Shown in pieces: positions 1 through 8,371 of a stretch of DNA of 64,000 nucleotides. The notes under the pieces were generated by a model. It was not told the DNA's origin, ran no database searches, and worked only from the letters and a program-made list of their open reading frames with translations. The stretch is from Flavobacterium notoginsengisoli (GTDB lineage Bacteria; Bacteroidota; Bacteroidia; Flavobacteriales; Flavobacteriaceae). Location of the stretch: NCBI RefSeq assembly GCF_014207905.1, contig NZ_JACHLB010000002.1, forward strand, positions 310,001 through 374,000, read 5' to 3'. Each line of letters starts with the position of its first letter. Positions within the stretch are counted from its first letter, which is position 1. Both the position numbers and the translations under genes were made by a program.

Positions 1-984
1 AATAAAAATGTTACAGAGATTAAAATTACGTTATATCGAATTTCTTCTCAATCCTTAATAGCAAATGCTTTAATCAGTGCGGCTAAGAATGGAAAGAAAG
101 TAACCGTTTTTGTTGAGGTGAAAGCGCGTTTTGATGAACATAATAATTTGTTCTGGTCTAAAGAAATGAAAAATGCCGGCATTAAAATTATTCAAAGTCT
201 TCCTAATTTAAAAGTACATGCCAAAGCAGCCATGATTACGATGAAAGACAAATACGGCAATAAAAAGAATTACGGGTACTTGTCAACAGGAAATTTTAAT
301 GAAAGTACAGCAAATATCTATTCAGATTTTGGTTTTTTTACTGCAGAAACAGCTTATACTAACGATTTGAAAAAGATTTTTACTTTTTTAAAAACCAAGA
401 AAAAAAGTGCTGAACCAAAACATATTTTAGCCGCAGGTTTTAATATGAAAGAAAAATTACTGGAATTAATCGATACCGAAATAAAAAATAAAAAAGCAGA
501 AAGACCAGCCTCAATATTCTTAAAAATAAATGGACTAGATGAAAAAGATATTATTGATAAACTTATTGAAGCAGATAAGGCAGGTGTTGAGGTTACATTA
601 ATAGTCAGAGGTATATGCACACTTTTGCCAGGAATTAAAAAAGTATCCGAGAATATGAAAATCTATCGAATTGTAGATATGTTTTTAGAGCATTCCAGAA
701 TCTATAAATTTGCCAATAACGGACAGGAAAAAATCTATTTATCTTCTGCAGATATGTTAAGCCGAAATCTAAACAGAAGAATAGAAGTGGCGTTTCCATT
801 ATATGATGAAAAACATATTAAAGAAATAAACAAAATAATTCAGTTGCAGTTAGAAGATAATACCAAAAGAAGAACTATCAACAGCGAAGGATTGAATGAA
901 TTGGAAATAGAAGATAATATCGTATCAAGAAGGGCGCAGACAGAAATCTACAATTGGATTGCTGCTGATAATAGAATTTCTTAA
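1..984 (+). CDS. ppk1: Polyphosphate kinase 1, C-terminal part (5' end outside window)
   Basis: PPK1 reversibly transfers the gamma phosphate of ATP to polyphosphate at the inner membrane. The reading frame is open from base 1 without a start, so the gene enters from the left; about 327 codons remain of a family length near 690. The first visible residues (ITLYRISSQSLIANALISAA, then VELKARFDE-like VEVKARFDE) match the family core. KVHAKAAMI is the HxK motif region where PPK1 carries its autophosphorylated histidine (family knowledge), and YLSTGNFNESTANIYSDFG is the conserved TGN block. The C-terminal domain is complete to the TAA. The gene converges on the TPR gene with only 14 bp between them and no clear terminator hairpin. 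Identification is secure; the N-terminal half cannot be judged. Confidence 0.95.
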   Translation, partial: NKNVTEIKITLYRISSQSLIANALISAAKNGKKVTVFVEVKARFDEHNNLFWSKEMKNAGIKIIQSLPNLKVHAKAAMITMKDKYGNKKNYGYLSTGNFNESTANIYSDFGFFTAETAYTNDLKKIFTFLKTKKKSAEPKHILAAGFNMKEKLLELIDTEIKNKKAERPASIFLKINGLDEKDIIDKLIEADKAGVEVTLIVRGICTLLPGIKKVSENMKIYRIVDMFLEHSRIYKFANNGQEKIYLSSADMLSRNLNRRIEVAFPLYDEKHIKEINKIIQLQLEDNTKRRTINSEGLNELEIEDNIVSRRAQTEIYNWIAADNRIS

Positions 985-998
985 TAATTCATCGTCAT

Positions 999-1580
999 TT
1001 AAACCGGCTCCTTTATTTTCATTACATTAAACCTTCTAGTCCGAATTCGTATTCTTTTTATTTGAAAAAGACATTCGTTTATAAGGCTTTTTATTTCAGA
1101 GTAGGAAACATTGTGAATAGAAACGATTGTATTTTTTATTTCTTCTACATAATTTCCTGCTGTTAGTAAATCGGTTTCGAGATTTTTTAAGATACTGTTT
1201 TCGATATTTTTGTTTTTCTTATAGTAATAAATACAGTTTTGAAGATCTTCGATCTGTCCACTGATATCAGATAATGCATTTTTTGAAACGGCTCGACTGT
1301 AGTAATAAGAAAATTCTAATGGATTATCTTCAATTATTTTATCTAAATCATCAATAGCCTTGTAATGATAATTTAGTTTTTGAAAACATTTTGCTCTCAA
1401 TTCATAAACTACAGTGTTAAAGCCAGAATTTACGGCAATATCCAAATGATACAAAGCTTCATCAAATCTGTCTGAAAGATAAAGTTGTTTTCCTTTTTCT
1501 AGATCTGTATCATATTCTCCAGATGTGGACTCTGAGATTTTACTTTTAGATTGAATTCCTAAATAGACAAACCATTTCAT
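999..1580 (-). CDS. TPR-repeat protein of unknown function
   Basis: A 193-residue protein with two to three tetratricopeptide-like helical pairs between about residues 28 and 100 (GKQLYLSDRFDEALYHLDIA, then RAKCFQKLNYHYKAIDDLDK), which fit the TPR pattern with conserved small and aromatic positions. There is no signal peptide or membrane segment, so it is probably a cytoplasmic scaffold. The C-terminal 60 residues are basic and helical with no recognised domain. It starts with ATG and ends 14 bp from the converging ppk1 stop. I do not recognise a specific family and assign no function. Confidence 0.7.
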   Translation of the reverse strand: MKWFVYLGIQSKSKISESTSGEYDTDLEKGKQLYLSDRFDEALYHLDIAVNSGFNTVVYELRAKCFQKLNYHYKAIDDLDKIIEDNPLEFSYYYSRAVSKNALSDISGQIEDLQNCIYYYKKNKNIENSILKNLETDLLTAGNYVEEIKNTIVSIHNVSYSEIKSLINECLFQIKRIRIRTRRFNVMKIKEPV

Positions 1581-1895
1581 ATCTTAAAATTTAGATGGTC
1601 AGGCTGTTCAGATACGAATATCTGAGTTTAGATGTGGGACGTTAAAGTTAAATAAAAAATTGAAAAACAGGTGTTTATAATATGGTTTGTATTATAAATA
1701 ACAAACTTTATTTTCACTTAGCCTTGTTTTTAGGGGGATAGAAAGAACTATTTGTTGAAAAATATTATTAACAATCCATTTTTTGAATGAATTTAAGATG
1801 CGAATTATATCTATTTCAAAGTTTATGTTTTATTAACCATTAAATAAACTAGTCTAAAAAAATGGCTCCTAGAGGTAAGTTTTTTTAGGGTTAAA
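1581..1895. other. AT-rich intergenic region between divergent genes
   Basis: This spacer separates the minus-strand TPR gene from the plus-strand RraB-domain gene, so it should hold both promoters. I found no exact TAnnTTTG box on either strand. Near matches with a three-base spacer occur (for example TATGGTTTG around 1681-1689). No gene, RNA or strong hairpin was seen. Confidence 0.4.
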
Positions 1896-1985
1896 ATGTT
1901 CAATGTTAAGTTTTTATTATCAGCTTTATTGGAACATAATATTTATATATGTTTGTTAAAATTAATTAAAACATTAAGCTGTAAA

Positions 1986-2381
1986 ATGAGTATTTTAAAT
2001 TTCCTAAAGCCAAAAAAAGATAAAAGATTAGTTTCTGAAAACGATTTTAATGCAAATTTAGTTAAGCATTACAGACTTGCTACAGAATCTTTAGTAAGCC
2101 TTCGAGATGCAGAGGTAGAAGAAGAAGATGAATTGAAAATTGATTATTTTTTCCACTCTGATTCGTTTCTAAAAGCTGAGGCATTAGAAATGGAAATTCA
2201 AAATATTGGATATACCGTGAATTACGCAATAGCATCTCATGATAAAAACGCTTTTGTAATTTCAGGAAGAACAACAGAGGTTAGAATGATGCATGAATCT
2301 TTAAGCAAATGGGTTGCAGAAATGTGTGAAGTAGGATATAAGCATGATTGCAGTTTCGAGAGTTGGGAAATTGTTGTATAA
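1986..2381 (+). CDS. RraB-domain (ribonuclease E inhibitor B-like) protein
   Basis: The open frame begins at 1896, but I prefer the ATG at 1986 (MSILNFLKPKKDK). The extra 30 residues upstream are hydrophobic with no family resemblance, while the 131-residue product matches the RraB fold length. The segment DYFFHSDSFLKAEALEMEIQ, then IGYTV and a C-terminal WVAEMCEVGYKHDCSFESWE, resembles the RraB family, with its acidic stretch EVEEEDE. In E. coli RraB binds RNase E and modulates RNA decay; in Bacteroidota the partner is not established, so the role in RNA turnover is inference. It is followed by a strong hairpin shared with the converging ssrA gene. Confidence 0.7.
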   Translation: MSILNFLKPKKDKRLVSENDFNANLVKHYRLATESLVSLRDAEVEEEDELKIDYFFHSDSFLKAEALEMEIQNIGYTVNYAIASHDKNAFVISGRTTEVRMMHESLSKWVAEMCEVGYKHDCSFESWEIVV

Positions 2382-2420
2382 GTTTAAAATAAAATATTAA
2401 AATTAGATTAATATAAAAAA

Positions 2421-2454
2421 AAGCCTGTAAACAAAGAGTTTACAGGCTTTTTTG
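2421..2454. terminator. Bidirectional intrinsic terminator
   Basis: A perfect 11-bp stem, AGCCTGTAAAC and GTTTACAGGCT around a 5-nt loop, is flanked by A-runs on the left and T-runs on the right. It can end both the plus-strand RraB-domain gene and the minus-strand ssrA gene. Confidence 0.85.
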
Positions 2455-2849
2455 TGGAGTCGCCGGGAATCGAACCCGGGTCCAAACAAGCAACTAAAGA
2501 GCTTTCTACACGCTTATTTCCTGATTAGATTTTCGATGTTAAGCTAGGCCAGAAACAGCCACCGAACACTTATCTTCTTAAGTTTCGAAACCCACCCGAA
2601 GCTCATGAGTATCTAGGTTTATTTTTACGGTTCCCCTGAACGGAACGCCACAAACCAAGGCTTTCCAGGAGAATCCAGCTTCCCTACCTTGTAGAGACGT
2701 GGCGCAATCGTACTATGATTCGGATTATGCAGCTAAAGCGTAATTATTTTCGCCGTGTAAAAGTTCGAGATCTTATATTTACGAGCAAGGTCTCAATGCT
2801 CGACGTGCTTACTGTTCAATTCGACTTGCTGTCAAAACCAGTCGACCCC
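2455..2849 (-). ncRNA. ssrA: Transfer-messenger RNA (tmRNA)
   Basis: tmRNA rescues stalled ribosomes and tags the incomplete protein for degradation. The 5' end GGGGUCG pairs with CGACUCC near the 3' end to form the 7-bp acceptor stem, followed by discriminator A; a full CCA is not encoded. The T arm (GGGTTCGATTCCCGG on the minus strand) is intact. The tag reading frame on the minus strand, 2754 down to 2725, reads GGC GAA AAT AAT TAC GCT TTA GCT GCA TAA, giving GENNYALAA. The 395-nt length is normal for a one-piece tmRNA. Confidence 0.96.
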
Positions 2850-2863
2850 AAAAAATAAGTCTG

Positions 2864-2871
2864 CAAATGTA
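2864..2871 (-). promoter_or_regulatory. Probable -7 promoter element of ssrA
   Basis: The minus strand reads TACATTTG, an exact match to the Bacteroidota -7 consensus TAnnTTTG, 15 bp upstream of the mature tmRNA 5' end. This places the start site a few bases before the RNase P cleavage point. No clear -33 TTG was found. Confidence 0.5.
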
Positions 2872-2911
2872 GAATATTTGAAATTACTTTCTATTAAAAA
2901 TTTTAAAAAAA

Positions 2912-2998
2912 AGTCATAAAGTCCAAAGTCGAAAGTCGAAAGTCGGCATTGGCAATGTTTTTAAGACTTTACGACTTTTGACTTTCGGCTTTAAGACT
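2912..2998. repeat. Imperfect inverted repeat of AAAGTCn heptamers
   Basis: The left arm (2912-2946) is a tandem array of the heptamer AAAGTCN. The right arm (2963-2998) is its imperfect inverse, about 27 of 35 positions matching. The loop contains a small palindrome, CATTG-G-CAATG, at 2947-2957. It lies between the serine hydrolase stop and ssrA, both on the minus strand, so it would be transcribed as a long hairpin after the hydrolase gene. Confidence 0.75.
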
Positions 2999-3004
2999 AA
3001 AATT

Positions 3005-4207
3005 TTACTCTTCGTCTTTAAAATTAAATGGGTAATCTCCAAAAATTGGTGCTAATTTGCGGACTGCATAAGTATTTCTTGTCATCTTATTAGAAAGTGC
3101 AATAATTGTAACACCTTCTTTCATTAAAGTAATATATGATGAAGTATTTCCGTGCCACCAACCGTTATGGAAATAGAAGTTTTGCCCCGTTTCCCAGTTG
3201 ATCATTCTAATTCCGAGGCCATAATTTTTAGTGCCTTTACGTTCATTGCTATAACCAGTATAAACCTGTTTTAATAATTCAGGTTTTAGGAAATCTGGAG
3301 ATTGTCTTGCACGATCAAATTTTAAAAGATCTCGTGCAGTAGAAAACACGTTTTTGTCTCCATAAACATTATCTAAATAATCAAATCCTATTTCTACGCC
3401 GTTTCCTTTATAAGAAGGAACAATCTTTTTTCTGTCTTTATCATCGTCAAAAACATAAGTGTTTTTCATTCCAAGAGGTTTGAAAATCATTTCAGACATT
3501 GCTTCTTTATAGCTTAAGCCAGTAATTTTTTCAATAATAAGCGCCAGCATTGCGTAGTTTGTATTGCAATAGCTAAAACGTGTTCCCGTTTTAGATTCTA
3601 AACCAATGTTTTTTGTCGCCAGAATATCAAGAATATCCTTATTTGTTAGTTGATTATGTCGATCCCAAACCGATTTGTCACGGTCTGTAAAATAGGCATA
3701 ATTGCGCATTCCGGTACGATGGCTCAATAACATTCTAATGGTACATTCTTCGTAAGGAAATGTTTTTAGAATTGTATTTACTTTTTGGTCTAAATCTATT
3801 TTACCAGCATTAACCAATTTTAAAATCGCTGTCGCAGTTAAAACTTTACTTACCGAAGCAATTTGTACTGGAGTTTCAGCTGTAATCTTTGTGCCTTCAT
3901 TTTTATTGGCAAATCCATTATATCTTTCAAAGATTATCTGGCCATTTTTAGCTACCAGAAAGCTTCCATTCATAGTATTATTAGGCCAGTTTTTATTATA
4001 AAAGTGATTTATTCTGCCTGTAACCGAGTTTATATAAGCCTGAGAAATCTTTTTTTCTGCCCCTAAAGGCTTCATTTTAGGTAATGTATCTTCGACCGTT
4101 TGGGTAGTATCTGTTGTTGTTTTTTTGTTTTCACCACATGAGCTTAAAACCAATACTGAGAAAAGTATTTGTGGTATCTTTGTTTTTTTAAGGAAAATCA
4201 TTTGCAT
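3005..4207 (-). CDS. Beta-lactamase-fold serine hydrolase, lipoprotein
   Basis: The 400-residue protein starts with a short hydrophobic segment ending in the lipobox LSSC-G (Cys24), so it is probably a lipidated envelope protein. The class C beta-lactamase/DD-peptidase motifs are present: SxxK as SVSK (Ser118, Lys121), YxN as YCN in RFSYCNTNYAML, and HNG in place of KTG in YFHNGWWHG. HNG is usual in the EstB/serine-hydrolase branch, so a peptidase or esterase acting on cell-wall or small substrates is more likely than a true beta-lactamase. An in-frame ATG two codons downstream could be the start. The minus strand reads TATATTTG at 4228-4221, a -7-like box close to the start. It stands alone upstream of the heptamer repeat. 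Confidence 0.88.
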   Translation of the reverse strand: MQMIFLKKTKIPQILFSVLVLSSCGENKKTTTDTTQTVEDTLPKMKPLGAEKKISQAYINSVTGRINHFYNKNWPNNTMNGSFLVAKNGQIIFERYNGFANKNEGTKITAETPVQIASVSKVLTATAILKLVNAGKIDLDQKVNTILKTFPYEECTIRMLLSHRTGMRNYAYFTDRDKSVWDRHNQLTNKDILDILATKNIGLESKTGTRFSYCNTNYAMLALIIEKITGLSYKEAMSEMIFKPLGMKNTYVFDDDKDRKKIVPSYKGNGVEIGFDYLDNVYGDKNVFSTARDLLKFDRARQSPDFLKPELLKQVYTGYSNERKGTKNYGLGIRMINWETGQNFYFHNGWWHGNTSSYITLMKEGVTIIALSNKMTRNTYAVRKLAPIFGDYPFNFKDEE

Positions 4208-4387
4208 CGTTCTTTAAAAACAAATATATCGAATTCAATTTTGTTGTTTTCTTAATTCTGAGGCTTTAAATTGTGATTTTTAACATTTTTTTAAGAGCTA
4301 TAAAATTTAGTCGTTTGTTTTTCAGCTTTTAACGAATTTGAAGCATTCTAAATTGAATTTTAGAAACAAAAATTTAACTAAATTTGT

Positions 4388-4395
4388 TATATTTG
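4388..4395 (+). promoter_or_regulatory. Probable -7 element of the AlaDH/LYS1-like gene
   Basis: TATATTTG matches TAnnTTTG exactly, 52 bp upstream of the ATG. The closest upstream TTG is about 32 bp away, outside the usual 17-23 bp, so the -33 element is uncertain. Confidence 0.4.
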
Positions 4396-4446
4396 AAACA
4401 AATACAGTTTAAAAAGTTATATTATTAGATATTAAAATCAGTTAAA

Positions 4447-5655
4447 ATGAAGTTTGGAATTATAAAAGAAAGAAAAAATCCGCCAGATAGAAGAGTTGTA
4501 TTTTCTCCTGATGAATTAGCAAAATTAAAGCAGGTTTATCATCAAGCTTCAGTTGAAGTTGAAAGCTCTGATATTAGAGTTTTTACTGATGCAGAATATA
4601 AAAATATGGGAATTACAGTAACTGAAGATGTTTCAGGCTGTGATGTTTTATTTGGTGTGAAAGAGGTTCCCGTAGAAAATTTAATTCCAAACAAAGCTTA
4701 TTTTTTCTTTTCTCACACCATTAAGAAGCAACCGCATAACAGAAAATTACTTCAGGCTATTTTAGAGAAGAATATTGATTTGTATGATCATGAAACAATA
4801 GTAGACGAACTAGATCGCCGTCTAATTGGTTTTGGAAGATATGCAGGTATGGTTGGCGTGTATAACGGAATTAGAGCATTTGGACTTAAATTTGAACTTT
4901 TTAAACTTCCAAAAGCTGAAACTCTTTCTGGAAAAGAAGATTTAATAAAGCATTTGAAACGCATTACAATGCCAGCTTTAAAATTTGTAGTTACTGGAAC
5001 TGGAAAGGTTGGGAGTGGAGCTAAAGAAATTTTAGACGCTATTAAAATAAAAGAGATTACAATCGATAATTATTTGACTAAAACATATGCACAAGCTGTA
5101 TATGTACAGTTGGATGTTTTAGAGTACAATCGAAGAAAAGATGGACAGGTTTTAGATTTTACCGATTTTATTCATCATCCTGAAGAATATGAGTCAGATT
5201 TTGAAAGATTTACTAAAGTTTCAGATATTTACTTTGCGGGACATTTTTATGCAAGCAACGCACCAATAATTCTTACAAAAGAGATGCTTAATGCAAGCGA
5301 TTGTAAACTAAAAGTAGTAGCTGATATTTCGTGCGATGTAAATGGACCAATTGCCTGCACTGTTCGTTCTTCGACAATCGCTGAACCCTTATATGGATAT
5401 TTTCCTTTAGAAGATAGAGAAGTAGACTTTTTTCATCCCGCTGCCGTTGCTGTAATGGCAGTCGATAATTTGCCTTGCGAAATACCAAAAGATGCCAGTA
5501 TAGGTTTTGGTGAACAATTTATGGAACACGTAATTCCTGCTTTCTTCAACGGAGATAAAGACGGAATTCTGAAACGTGCCAAAATCACAGAAAATGGAAA
5601 ACTTACAGAGAGATTTAGCTATTTGCAGGATTATGTTGATAATGGTGAATTGTAA
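4447..5655 (+). CDS. AlaDH/PNT-family dehydrogenase, saccharopine dehydrogenase (LYS1)-like
   Basis: A 402-residue cytoplasmic protein. The N-terminal half (FGIIKERKNPPDRRVVFSPDE) has the alanine dehydrogenase/transhydrogenase N-domain pattern. The stretch from YFFFSHTIKKQ through RLIGFGRYAGMVGVYNGIR resembles NAD-dependent saccharopine dehydrogenases of the LYS1 type. The middle VVTGTGKVGSGAKEIL is a glycine-rich NAD(P)-binding loop, GTGKVGSG, at about residues 181-188. The likely reaction is NAD(P)-linked oxidation at an amino acid or secondary amine. Lysine or alanine as substrate is inference, and no lysine-pathway neighbour is present. It is followed 39 bp later by a small membrane protein gene, possibly co-transcribed. 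Confidence 0.75.
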   Translation: MKFGIIKERKNPPDRRVVFSPDELAKLKQVYHQASVEVESSDIRVFTDAEYKNMGITVTEDVSGCDVLFGVKEVPVENLIPNKAYFFFSHTIKKQPHNRKLLQAILEKNIDLYDHETIVDELDRRLIGFGRYAGMVGVYNGIRAFGLKFELFKLPKAETLSGKEDLIKHLKRITMPALKFVVTGTGKVGSGAKEILDAIKIKEITIDNYLTKTYAQAVYVQLDVLEYNRRKDGQVLDFTDFIHHPEEYESDFERFTKVSDIYFAGHFYASNAPIILTKEMLNASDCKLKVVADISCDVNGPIACTVRSSTIAEPLYGYFPLEDREVDFFHPAAVAVMAVDNLPCEIPKDASIGFGEQFMEHVIPAFFNGDKDGILKRAKITENGKLTERFSYLQDYVDNGEL

Positions 5656-5694
5656 ATTTATTTAAAGACTTACAATAACTAAATATCTTATAAA

Positions 5695-6231
5695 ATGGGA
5701 TTTGGCTTTAATTTATTTTTCGTTTTTATTCTTCTTCCATTAACATTTTTATTGTTGCTTATTTGGTTGATTAAACGGAAAAGAGTTTTTGGTAAGACAA
5801 TCGGTTTGTTGTGGTTAGGAATATTTGGCCTTGTACTTTTTTCAGTAACAATTCGGTGGTTGACTGGTAAAACCGAATTGGAGAAAAAGGATTACTATGG
5901 ACAATATATTGTTGACCGTGATTTTTTTCCTGGAAAACAATCTGATTGGCAGTATGACAATTTTAGATTTGAAATTAAAGAAAACGATTCCATTTATTTT
6001 TATGTCACAGATAAAGATCGAATAGTAAAAAGATATCGCGGTACAATTAAAACAACGACAACTTATAATTCAGAAAGATTGATATTAAATATGAATCAGC
6101 CGATTCATCATATAATGTCTAGCAATCCAACAACTTATCGCAGTGCTTGGAGTTTTTATCTGGTGTTTTATTCTCCAAAATTTAATAACGTTTATTTTAA
6201 GAAAGGAAAATGGAAACCAATTGATAATTAG
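5695..6231 (+). CDS. Membrane protein of unknown function
   Basis: A 178-residue protein with two membrane segments near the N-terminus (residues about 5-27 and 36-56), joined by a basic KRKR loop that should face the cytoplasm. A soluble C-terminal part of about 120 residues follows, rich in aromatic residues and beta-strand-like (KENDSIYFYVTDKDRIVKRY, YKGTI-like YRGTI). No family is recognised. It lies 39 bp after the AlaDH-like gene in the same direction and ends at a strong terminator, so the two may form a transcription unit. Confidence 0.6.
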   Translation: MGFGFNLFFVFILLPLTFLLLLIWLIKRKRVFGKTIGLLWLGIFGLVLFSVTIRWLTGKTELEKKDYYGQYIVDRDFFPGKQSDWQYDNFRFEIKENDSIYFYVTDKDRIVKRYRGTIKTTTTYNSERLILNMNQPIHHIMSSNPTTYRSAWSFYLVFYSPKFNNVYFKKGKWKPIDN

Positions 6232-6270
6232 GAATAACCAATAGATTACTGATTTCAGCAAATTAAAAAG

Positions 6271-6303
6271 GGAGAAAACTTTAAAGTTTTCTCCCTTTTT
6301 TAT
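6271..6303. terminator. Bidirectional intrinsic terminator
   Basis: A perfect stem, GGGAGAAAACTTT and AAAGTTTTCTCCC, with A-run before and T-run after, sits between the converging membrane-protein gene and fumC. Confidence 0.85.
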
Positions 6304-6319
6304 AAATAGATTCAATTTG

Positions 6320-6362
6320 ATTTTTCAGTATTTCAACTTGAAACTTGAAACAGAAAAACTTG
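6320..6362. repeat. Degenerate ACTTGAAA heptamer-type repeat
   Basis: The sequence contains CAACTTGAAACTTGAAACAG and a further ACTTGAAG. These units resemble the heptamers of the perfect inverted repeat at 36964-37025, so this looks like a one-armed or decayed copy next to the fumC stop. Confidence 0.4.
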
Positions 6363-6373
6363 AAGCAAAAATT

Positions 6374-7759
6374 CTAAACCATATCTTCTGGTTTCACCCA
6401 AGCATCGAAATCTTCTGCAGTTACGTAGCCCAAACGAACAGCTTCTTCTTTAAGAGTAGTTCCGTTTTTGTGGGCAGTTTGCGCAATTTCTGCGGCTTTA
6501 TAATAACCAATTTTAGTGTTTAAAGCAGTAACAAGCATTAGCGAATTATCAACTAATTCTTTGATACGTTTATAATTAGGTTCGATTCCTTGTGCGCAAT
6601 GCTCATCAAAAGAAACACAAGCATCACCCAATAATTGAGCAGATTGTAAAAAGTTTGCCGCCATAACGGGTTTAAAAACATTCAATTCATAATGTCCTTG
6701 CATTCCGCCAACAGCAATCGCCATATCATTTCCAATTACTTGAGCACAAACCATTGTTAAAGCTTCACATTGTGTCGGATTTACTTTTCCTGGCATGATA
6801 GAAGAACCTGGCTCATTTTCGGGAATATGAATTTCTCCAATTCCAGAACGTGGTCCAGAAGCTAACATTCTTACGTCATTTGCGATTTTGTTTAATGAAA
6901 CGGCCAATTGTTTTAGTGCGCCGTGCGTTTCTACAATTGCATCGTGTGCAGCAAGTGCTTCAAATTTATTTTCCGCTGTTACAAATGGATGATTAGTAAA
7001 TTCAGCAATATATTCGGCAACTTTTACGTCGTAACCTTTTGGTGTGTTTAGTCCAGTTCCTACTGCGGTTCCTCCCAGAGCGATTTCAGATAAATGAGCT
7101 AAAGTGTTTTTTAAAGCTTTTAATCCGAAGGCCAATTGAGAAGCGTAACCAGAAATTTCTTGGCCAAGTGTCAATGGCGTTGCATCCATTAAGTGTGTTC
7201 TTCCAATTTTTACAACATCCTTAAATTCAGTTGCTTTTTTAACTAAAGTAGCGTGAAGTTTCTCAACTCCCGGAATTGTAGTTTCTACCACCATTTTGTA
7301 AGCAGCAATGTGCATTCCGGTTGGGAAAGTATCGTTTGAAGATTGTGATTTATTAACGTCATCGTTTGCTTTGATGAATTGTTCGCCTTCACCAATCTCG
7401 AAACCTTTAAGAACTTGTGCACGGTTTGCAATCACTTCGTTCACATTCATATTGCTCTGTGTTCCAGAACCAGTTTGCCAAATTACAAGCGGAAATTGAT
7501 CGTCTAGTTTTCCTTCCAGAATCTCATCGCAAACTGCAGCGATGGCATCTCTTTTTTCGATTGGTAAAACACCTAAATCATAATTGGCGTAGGCAGCAGC
7601 TTTTTTTAGATAAGCAAAACCTTCCACAATTTCTTTTGGCATAGAACCCGAAGGTCCGATTTTGAAATTATTTCTAGAACGTTCTGTTTGTGCACCCCAA
7701 TATTTATCGGCTGGGACTTGTACTTCTCCCATGGTGTCTTTTTCTATGCGGTATTTCAT
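6374..7759 (-). CDS. fumC: Fumarate hydratase, class II
   Basis: Class II fumarase interconverts fumarate and L-malate in the TCA cycle without an iron-sulfur cluster. The 461-residue length is standard. The superfamily signature [16 protein letters not shown] (from about residue 317) is intact and is the fumarase rather than the aspartase form. Other conserved blocks are [30 protein letters not shown], and [16 protein letters not shown], which includes the catalytic histidine region. The start ([20 protein letters not shown]) is the usual N-terminus. It is a single gene, convergent with the membrane-protein gene and followed by a strong terminator. Confidence 0.97.
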   Translation of the reverse strand: MKYRIEKDTMGEVQVPADKYWGAQTERSRNNFKIGPSGSMPKEIVEGFAYLKKAAAYANYDLGVLPIEKRDAIAAVCDEILEGKLDDQFPLVIWQTGSGTQSNMNVNEVIANRAQVLKGFEIGEGEQFIKANDDVNKSQSSNDTFPTGMHIAAYKMVVETTIPGVEKLHATLVKKATEFKDVVKIGRTHLMDATPLTLGQEISGYASQLAFGLKALKNTLAHLSEIALGGTAVGTGLNTPKGYDVKVAEYIAEFTNHPFVTAENKFEALAAHDAIVETHGALKQLAVSLNKIANDVRMLASGPRSGIGEIHIPENEPGSSIMPGKVNPTQCEALTMVCAQVIGNDMAIAVGGMQGHYELNVFKPVMAANFLQSAQLLGDACVSFDEHCAQGIEPNYKRIKELVDNSLMLVTALNTKIGYYKAAEIAQTAHKNGTTLKEEAVRLGYVTAEDFDAWVKPEDMV

Positions 7760-7840
7760 TTTGTTGTTTGTAAAATGTTATTTGTAAAATATAAAATGTT
7801 GTTTATAAGGTTGTAACTGAAAGTTCTTTTGAAAATGAGT

Positions 7841-7950
7841 GCCCTAGCCCTGATGGGAGCGGCATCTCCCGATTTAGAAAAACAAGGCTTTTAGCCGTAG
7901 TTTTTGTTTATCGGGAATACAGCGGACAGCAGGAAATAGCTCCTAAAAAT
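7841..7950. repeat. Structured intergenic element, conserved flanks around a variable hairpin
   Basis: Flanks read GCCCTAGCCCTGATGGGAGC at the left and GCGGACAGCAGG then AGCTCCTAA at the right. Between them is a nested hairpin: TCCCGAT (7867-7873) pairs with ATCGGGA (7910-7916), enclosing AAAAACA/TGTTTTT-like arms and a GGCT-TTT-AGCC tip. I recall similar flank sequences as recurrent intergenic elements in flavobacterial genomes, but cannot verify this here. It could be a non-autonomous mobile element or a structured RNA. Confidence 0.65.
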
Positions 7951-8068
7951 TATTATAACTTTAAAGAACTCTTTATTTGAAAGGTTTCACGACTCAAAAA
8001 AATCCTTATTTAAAATGAGTATAAATATACATATAAATGTTATTTAACGAAAATTGATTTAGATTTTA

Positions 8069-8099
8069 TTGCTGAAAAAAAATATATAGCCTACATTTG
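8069..8099 (+). promoter_or_regulatory. Consensus Bacteroidota promoter of the microprotein gene
   Basis: TTG at 8069-8071 and TACATTTG at 8092-8099 are separated by 20 bp, an exact TTG-N(17-23)-TAnnTTTG arrangement. The ATG follows 27 bp later. Confidence 0.7.
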
Positions 8100-8126
8100 T
8101 CCTAACATTCAAAAATTCCGGAAAAC

Positions 8127-8300
8127 ATGTTTGAATTTTCACAGTACTTAGGCTTTTTACTTTTCTTAACCATTCTTACTATAGGATTTTGGTTAATGTT
8201 TTTCTTGGTTGGTTTCGTATCTTATTGGGTTACGGGAGCTAGCTGGGAACTTTTCAAAGAAAAGAGAGCTAAAAGAAGACAAGAAGAACAGTCTATTTAA
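8127..8300 (+). CDS. Small membrane microprotein, 57 residues
   Basis: The translation begins MFEFSQYLGFLLFLTILTIG and ends with the highly charged ELFKEKRAKRRQEEQSI. Residues about 8-36 form one long hydrophobic segment, or a tight helical hairpin, with several aromatic residues. The basic tail should stay in the cytoplasm. The gene has a full consensus promoter 27 bp upstream and an intrinsic terminator 22 bp downstream, which argues for a real single-gene unit despite its size. No family is recognised. Codon use resembles the neighbours. It could be a small regulator or subunit of a membrane complex, but nothing in the sequence decides this. Confidence 0.75.
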   Translation: MFEFSQYLGFLLFLTILTIGFWLMFFLVGFVSYWVTGASWELFKEKRAKRRQEEQSI

Positions 8301-8321
8301 TTTTAGATTGATGTCATAAGA

Positions 8322-8353
8322 AAAGGACCCGTTTTTACGAGTCCTTTTTTTTA
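8322..8353. terminator. Intrinsic terminator between converging genes
   Basis: AAAGGAC (8322-8328) pairs with GTCCTTT (8341-8347), extended by CG/CG inside, and a run of eight T follows. It serves the microprotein gene and, in reverse with its A-run, the PorE-like gene. Confidence 0.75.
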
Positions 8354-8371
8354 TTTTGATATGTGATGAAT

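Larger units (their letters stand above)
7760..8126. other. Divergent intergenic region holding a structured repeat
   Basis: This spacer lies between fumC (minus) and the 57-codon microprotein (plus). It contains direct TTTGTAAAAT repeats just upstream of fumC (about 7765-7795), the structured element at 7841-7950, and the microprotein promoter at 8069-8099. No ORF or tRNA was seen. Confidence 0.6.

Noticed and set aside
118..984. A complete 288-residue gene starting at GTG 118
   Set aside because: The frame is open back to base 1 and the upstream codons match PPK1, so this is an internal GTG of a truncated gene.
1896..1985. N-terminal 30 residues of the RraB-domain frame
   Set aside because: The segment shows no family resemblance; the ATG at 1986 gives the expected protein length.
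2455..2530. A separate tRNA gene at the T-arm sequence
   Set aside because: The T arm and acceptor strand belong to the tRNA-like end of tmRNA, whose 5' partner lies at 2849.
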